Of a DNA stretch of 64,000 bases, positions 60,916 to 64,000 are shown piece after piece (position 1 is the stretch's first letter; the number at the start of each line of letters is the position of its first letter). The translations under genes were made by a program, and so were the position numbers. Source of the DNA: Avena insularis (lineage: Eukaryota > Streptophyta > Magnoliopsida > Poales > Poaceae); the NCBI GenBank assembly GCA_023614405.1, contig CM042688.1:73084253-73148252 (forward strand). Reading direction: 5' to 3'. The notes beneath the pieces were generated by a model. The model saw only the letters and a list, made by a program, of their open reading frames with translations. It made no database searches and had not been told where the DNA came from.

Positions 60916-62463
60916 TTGTGTAGGCAATTCAAGGAACTCAGGTTGGAGATTGTGCCAGAAGGACATCTCATGTCTTTGGATGTTCAACCCACTCTGTTGG
61001 AAAAGATTAAAGAAGCCCAAAAGACGGATAAAGAGATCGAAGAGATCAAGGAAAGGATTAGCCAAGGGAAGGCTAAAAGTTTCCATATGGACGAACAAGG
61101 TACTTTATGGCACGGAAGCGTATTTGTGTTCCACAAGATCCGGAATGCGAAACTGATTTTACAGAAGCCCATAACTCTCCATATTCTATTCACCGGAAAC
61201 ACCAAAATGTACATGGATATGAAAGAAAGATTTTGGTGGAACAATCTTAAAGGACATCGCGAACATATTGCTTTGTGTGATGTGTGTAGTAGAGTGAAAG
61301 CGAGCATCGAAACCAGCAGTTTGCTTCAACCAATGCCTATTCCTGAATGGAAGTGGGAAAATATTGGTATGGATTTCATTATCGGATTACCAAGGACCAG
61401 GTCAGGGTATGATTCCATATGGGTAATAGTAGATCGCCTAACTAAAGTGGCTCATTTTATACCCGTAAAGACAACTTATACCAGTGCAAAGTTAGCCAAA
61501 ATCTACATGAGCAGAATTGTATGCCTTCACGGTGTACCTAAGAGTATTGTGTCTGATAGAGGAACTCAGTTCACTTCTCACTTTTGGAGACAGCTTCATG
61601 AATCTCTAGGAACGAGGTTGGAATTCAGCACTGCTTTTCATCCTCAAACTGATGGACAAACAGAAAGGACTAACCAAATTCTTGAAGACATGTTGAGGGC
61701 ATGTGCCCTAGACTATGGAGCAAGTTGGGATGAAAGTCTGCCTTACGCAGAGTTCTCTTACAACAACAGTCACCAATCTAGTATTGGGATGGCACCATTT
61801 GAGTTACTATACGGAAGAAAGTGTACCACCCCATTGCTATGGAATGGTGTGGGAGAAAGAAGTTTGTTTGGACCAGACTTTATCAAAGACGCCGAAGAAA
61901 AGGTCAAATTGGTTAGAGACAGATTAAAGATAGCACAGTCTCGACAGAAAAGCTACGCAGATGCTAAGCGTAGAGAAGTCACTTACGAAGTTGGGGATAG
62001 AGCTTATCTTAGAGTATCACCACTTCGTGGAGTAAAAAGATTTGGAGTCAAAGGAAAGTTAGCACCAAGATATGTGGGACCATTCAACATTTTAAGTCGC
62101 AAGGGAGAAGCTGCATATGAAATCGAACTGCCAGCATCTTTACTAGCAGTCTATAATGTTTTTCATGTGAGCCAGCTCAAGAAATGTCACCCAGAAATGG
62201 AAGAAACATCTTTGAAAGATACCATATCTTTGGAAGAAGTTCAAGTAGAAAGTGATCTCACCTATGAAGAAAAGCCTGTCAAGATTCTTGAGACCACAGA
62301 AAGAGTCACAAGAACAAAGACTATCAAGTTTTGCAAAGTACAATGGAATCATCATTCCGAAGAAGAAGCAACATGGGAAAGAGAAGATGATCTTCGGAAA
62401 GACCACCCTCACCTATTTGCTAGCCAATCCGAATCTCGAGTGAGATTCATTTTAAGGGGTTAG
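60916..62463 (+). CDS. pol: Integrase with C-terminal chromodomain-like region
   Basis: An intact 515-residue frame. An N-terminal zinc-binding HHCC-like region has H89, H117, C121 and C124. The catalytic core has D153, D214 and E250, with the last two 35 residues apart (DX35E). A GPY/F-like motif follows ('[20 protein letters not shown]'), then '[14 protein letters not shown]', then a chromodomain-like tail near residues 450-495 ('[20 protein letters not shown]'), which steers chromoviruses to particular chromatin. The enzyme inserts the cDNA into the host chromosome in the nucleus. In the element it should be part of one polyprotein; the ATG at 60916 is only the frame's first start after a frameshift. 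It is the only unbroken part of pol. Confidence 0.88.
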   Translation: MCRQFKELRLEIVPEGHLMSLDVQPTLLEKIKEAQKTDKEIEEIKERISQGKAKSFHMDEQGTLWHGSVFVFHKIRNAKLILQKPITLHILFTGNTKMYMDMKERFWWNNLKGHREHIALCDVCSRVKASIETSSLLQPMPIPEWKWENIGMDFIIGLPRTRSGYDSIWVIVDRLTKVAHFIPVKTTYTSAKLAKIYMSRIVCLHGVPKSIVSDRGTQFTSHFWRQLHESLGTRLEFSTAFHPQTDGQTERTNQILEDMLRACALDYGASWDESLPYAEFSYNNSHQSSIGMAPFELLYGRKCTTPLLWNGVGERSLFGPDFIKDAEEKVKLVRDRLKIAQSRQKSYADAKRREVTYEVGDRAYLRVSPLRGVKRFGVKGKLAPRYVGPFNILSRKGEAAYEIELPASLLAVYNVFHVSQLKKCHPEMEETSLKDTISLEEVQVESDLTYEEKPVKILETTERVTRTKTIKFCKVQWNHHSEEEATWEREDDLRKDHPHLFASQSESRVRFILRG

Positions 62464-62465
62464 AT
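62453..62465 (+). other. Polypurine tract
   Basis: 'aaggggttagatt' immediately precedes the 3' LTR and overlaps the integrase stop codon (TAG 62461-62463), as in compact gypsy elements. Confidence 0.65.
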
Positions 62466-62466
62466 T

Positions 62467-64000
62467 TGTAACATCCCAAAATCAAGTTTCAAAACTCATT
62501 CATTTCATTCTTTGCATCATTCATCCATTTAGGGTTTTTCTCAAAATCATTTAGAAACACAAACTTTGGCTATGATTTCATGTGGGCAATTTATCTCAAT
62601 TGGTCAACACCCTTTGGGATTTGATTGTCCATGATCTTGTTTGCTTGCCTCCATGGTTGGAAAGATTAGAAGTAGCATTTAAACCCAAGATTCCAAATTT
62701 AGAAATATTTTATAAACCCTATTCCAAATATTTGCAACTAGAGCAAATCTCTGTTTATTTTGAAACCCAAGCTTGACCAAGCCTTTGCAAGGTAACCACT
62801 AGGTTAATTGATTGTTCTTGAACCTACTGAACCTGCAAAAATCCCCAGAAGTTTGAATTCAAAAGGATTTGAATTCATATCAAATTCTATCAGAAAATAG
62901 AATTAGAAAAGAAAACTTAAAGAAAAGAAAAAGGCGGCGGCCAGAATCTGCCCCAGCGGATGAAGCCAACAAGCCCACGGGACCTCCTTTTCCTTCTCAC
63001 CTTGCGCGAGCACCTGAGCAGACGGCCCGACCCCACGCACTCGCGCTCCTCGGCGAAGCGGGCCTTCTCCACGTCGCATCGTCTTCCCCGTCTCGCGCCG
63101 CGATCTCCGCCACGACCGTTGCGATGATGCCGGGAGTAATTGGGCATTAATCGACGGGCGTTTCCTGTCGAGCATCTGGCTATAAGACCCCCTCTGCATC
63201 GCGATCATTTTCCCCCAAACACCTCGCTCGCTCCGCCACCAGCTGCCTCAATCCACTTTGCACCGCTTGGACGAGCCTCTCCGGCGATCGATTCCGGTGA
63301 GCCTAGTGACCCCCTATGCCTCTCGTTCTTACAATCTGACTCAGCATGTCTTTGCGCATCTCCTGACCTCACTAGTCTATCTGTCGCCCAGTCGCCGGTT
63401 CCACCTGACACCGCGAGCACCGACGGCGACATCAACTCCGACGAGTTTTCCCGGTAGGTACAGACCGCCCCTCGCCTTCCCGTTCATGCTCACTACTCTG
63501 CCTTGACCCTGTGAACCTAACCGTGTCATTATCTTGCCTTGGGGTGATTCACAGTGACGTCCCCGACGACCACCGGCGCCTGCCGCCCGCGAACTCCGGC
63601 GAGCAATCGCAACCTTGTCCGAGCGCCCCTTGACCAACCGCAAGTACGACGAGCTTCGCCGTGACCTCCTGAGCCCGGTGAGCTACTCCTCGATCTCACT
63701 TACCTCCTGCATCGTCGGCAACGTCGTCGACCGACAGTTCCGCCGCCGGTAGCCACCGCGCAGCGCCGCCCATCTGTGGCCAGGCAGTAGTAGCCGTTAG
63801 ATCTGCATCGTAGCGCTAGGATAGATTCACTTAACCCGGCGATGCAGCGATCTGAGCCGCACCTGCCTTTAGATCCAGCGGTGCAGCTCGATCCGCATTG
63901 AACGATGCAGGCGAATAAAAACATGACGCGTGGCTAGGAGCTGATCTGAAAATAGAATTTAAAACAGATTTTGATCCAGATTTCAAATGCCTATATCTTT
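62467..64000 (+). repeat. 3' LTR (first 1.53 kb)
   Basis: Starts TGTAACATCCC and matches 52929-54490 of the 5' LTR; for example the 195 bp at 53046-53240 and 62582-62776 encode an identical frame. Differences are mostly short indels in GC-rich stretches (62930-63080, 63195-63250, 63390, 63560-63910). The LTR continues beyond the window. Confidence 0.92.

Larger units (their letters stand above)
52929..64000 (+). mobile_element. Ty3/gypsy chromovirus-type LTR retrotransposon (3' end outside window)
   Basis: A 5' LTR (52929-56212), PBS, gag-protease-RT-RNase H-integrase-chromodomain in that order, PPT, and a second LTR from 62467 to beyond the window. Order and chromodomain place it among chromoviruses, probably the Tekay/Del group. 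It begins inside a minisatellite unit ('catggat|TGTAAC'), so the array was its target. gag through RT are broken by frameshifts, while the integrase ORF is intact. LTRs are identical over at least 195 bp of AT-rich sequence, indicating recent insertion. Confidence 0.92.

Overview
The window is nuclear DNA of a grass, most likely a large-genome pooid (wheat, oat or ryegrass type). The evidence is spliceosomal introns, two large satellite arrays, a TNP2-type CACTA transposon, a chromovirus-type LTR retrotransposon with LTRs over 3 kb, and a non-coding interspersed repeat whose phrasing around 'catccccaagctt' I associate with pooid grasses. No bacterial operons, CRISPR arrays, rRNA or tRNA genes were seen. 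The species cannot be fixed from sequence alone.

Layout: (1) 1-7900, a tandem satellite of about 193 bp per monomer, about 41 copies, cut by the left window edge. (2) 7901-8098, a fragment resembling the end of an LTR. (3) 8099-11614 and 23520 to about 24690, the two halves of a non-coding interspersed repeat split by (4) a full-length CACTA DNA transposon at 11615-23516, with 3-bp TTT target duplications, matching TIRs, palindromic subterminal repeats, a decayed TNP2 transposase gene, a decayed multi-exon second gene, and a small intact ORF with an RNase H1 hybrid-binding (viroplasmin-like) domain plus a membrane segment. (5) 24.7-34.8 kb, the only gene island: a DUF295/KIB-like pseudogene (minus), two DEDDy 3'-5' exonuclease-like genes facing each other tail to tail (one with its first catalytic Asp changed to His), and two zf-XS-like small zinc-finger genes (minus) with the same exon plan, one carrying an in-frame TAG. 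(6) 34836-52928, about 18 kb of a 40-51 bp minisatellite with nested higher-order duplications of 1.36, 1.42, 1.54, 1.69 and 3.54 kb. (7) 52929-64000, a Ty3/gypsy chromovirus-like retrotransposon inserted at the end of the minisatellite: complete 5' LTR (3284 bp), PBS, extra ORFs before gag, degraded gag-protease-RT, an intact 515-codon integrase-chromodomain ORF, PPT, and the first 1.5 kb of the 3' LTR.

The mobile elements are self-contained. The CACTA element carries its own transposase plus accessory proteins, and the retrotransposon carries gag-pol. The island genes are single-copy-like host genes or gene fragments. WEX-type exonucleases and XS zinc fingers both occur in plant RNA-silencing factors, so their clustering deserves a check, but a joint function is only an inference. 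In-frame stops that interrupt otherwise continuous frames outside the retrotransposon are mostly TAG, as expected if CAG codons decayed by CHG-methylation-linked C-to-T change. The young retrotransposon instead shows frameshifts and GC-rich indels, which could partly be sequencing error.
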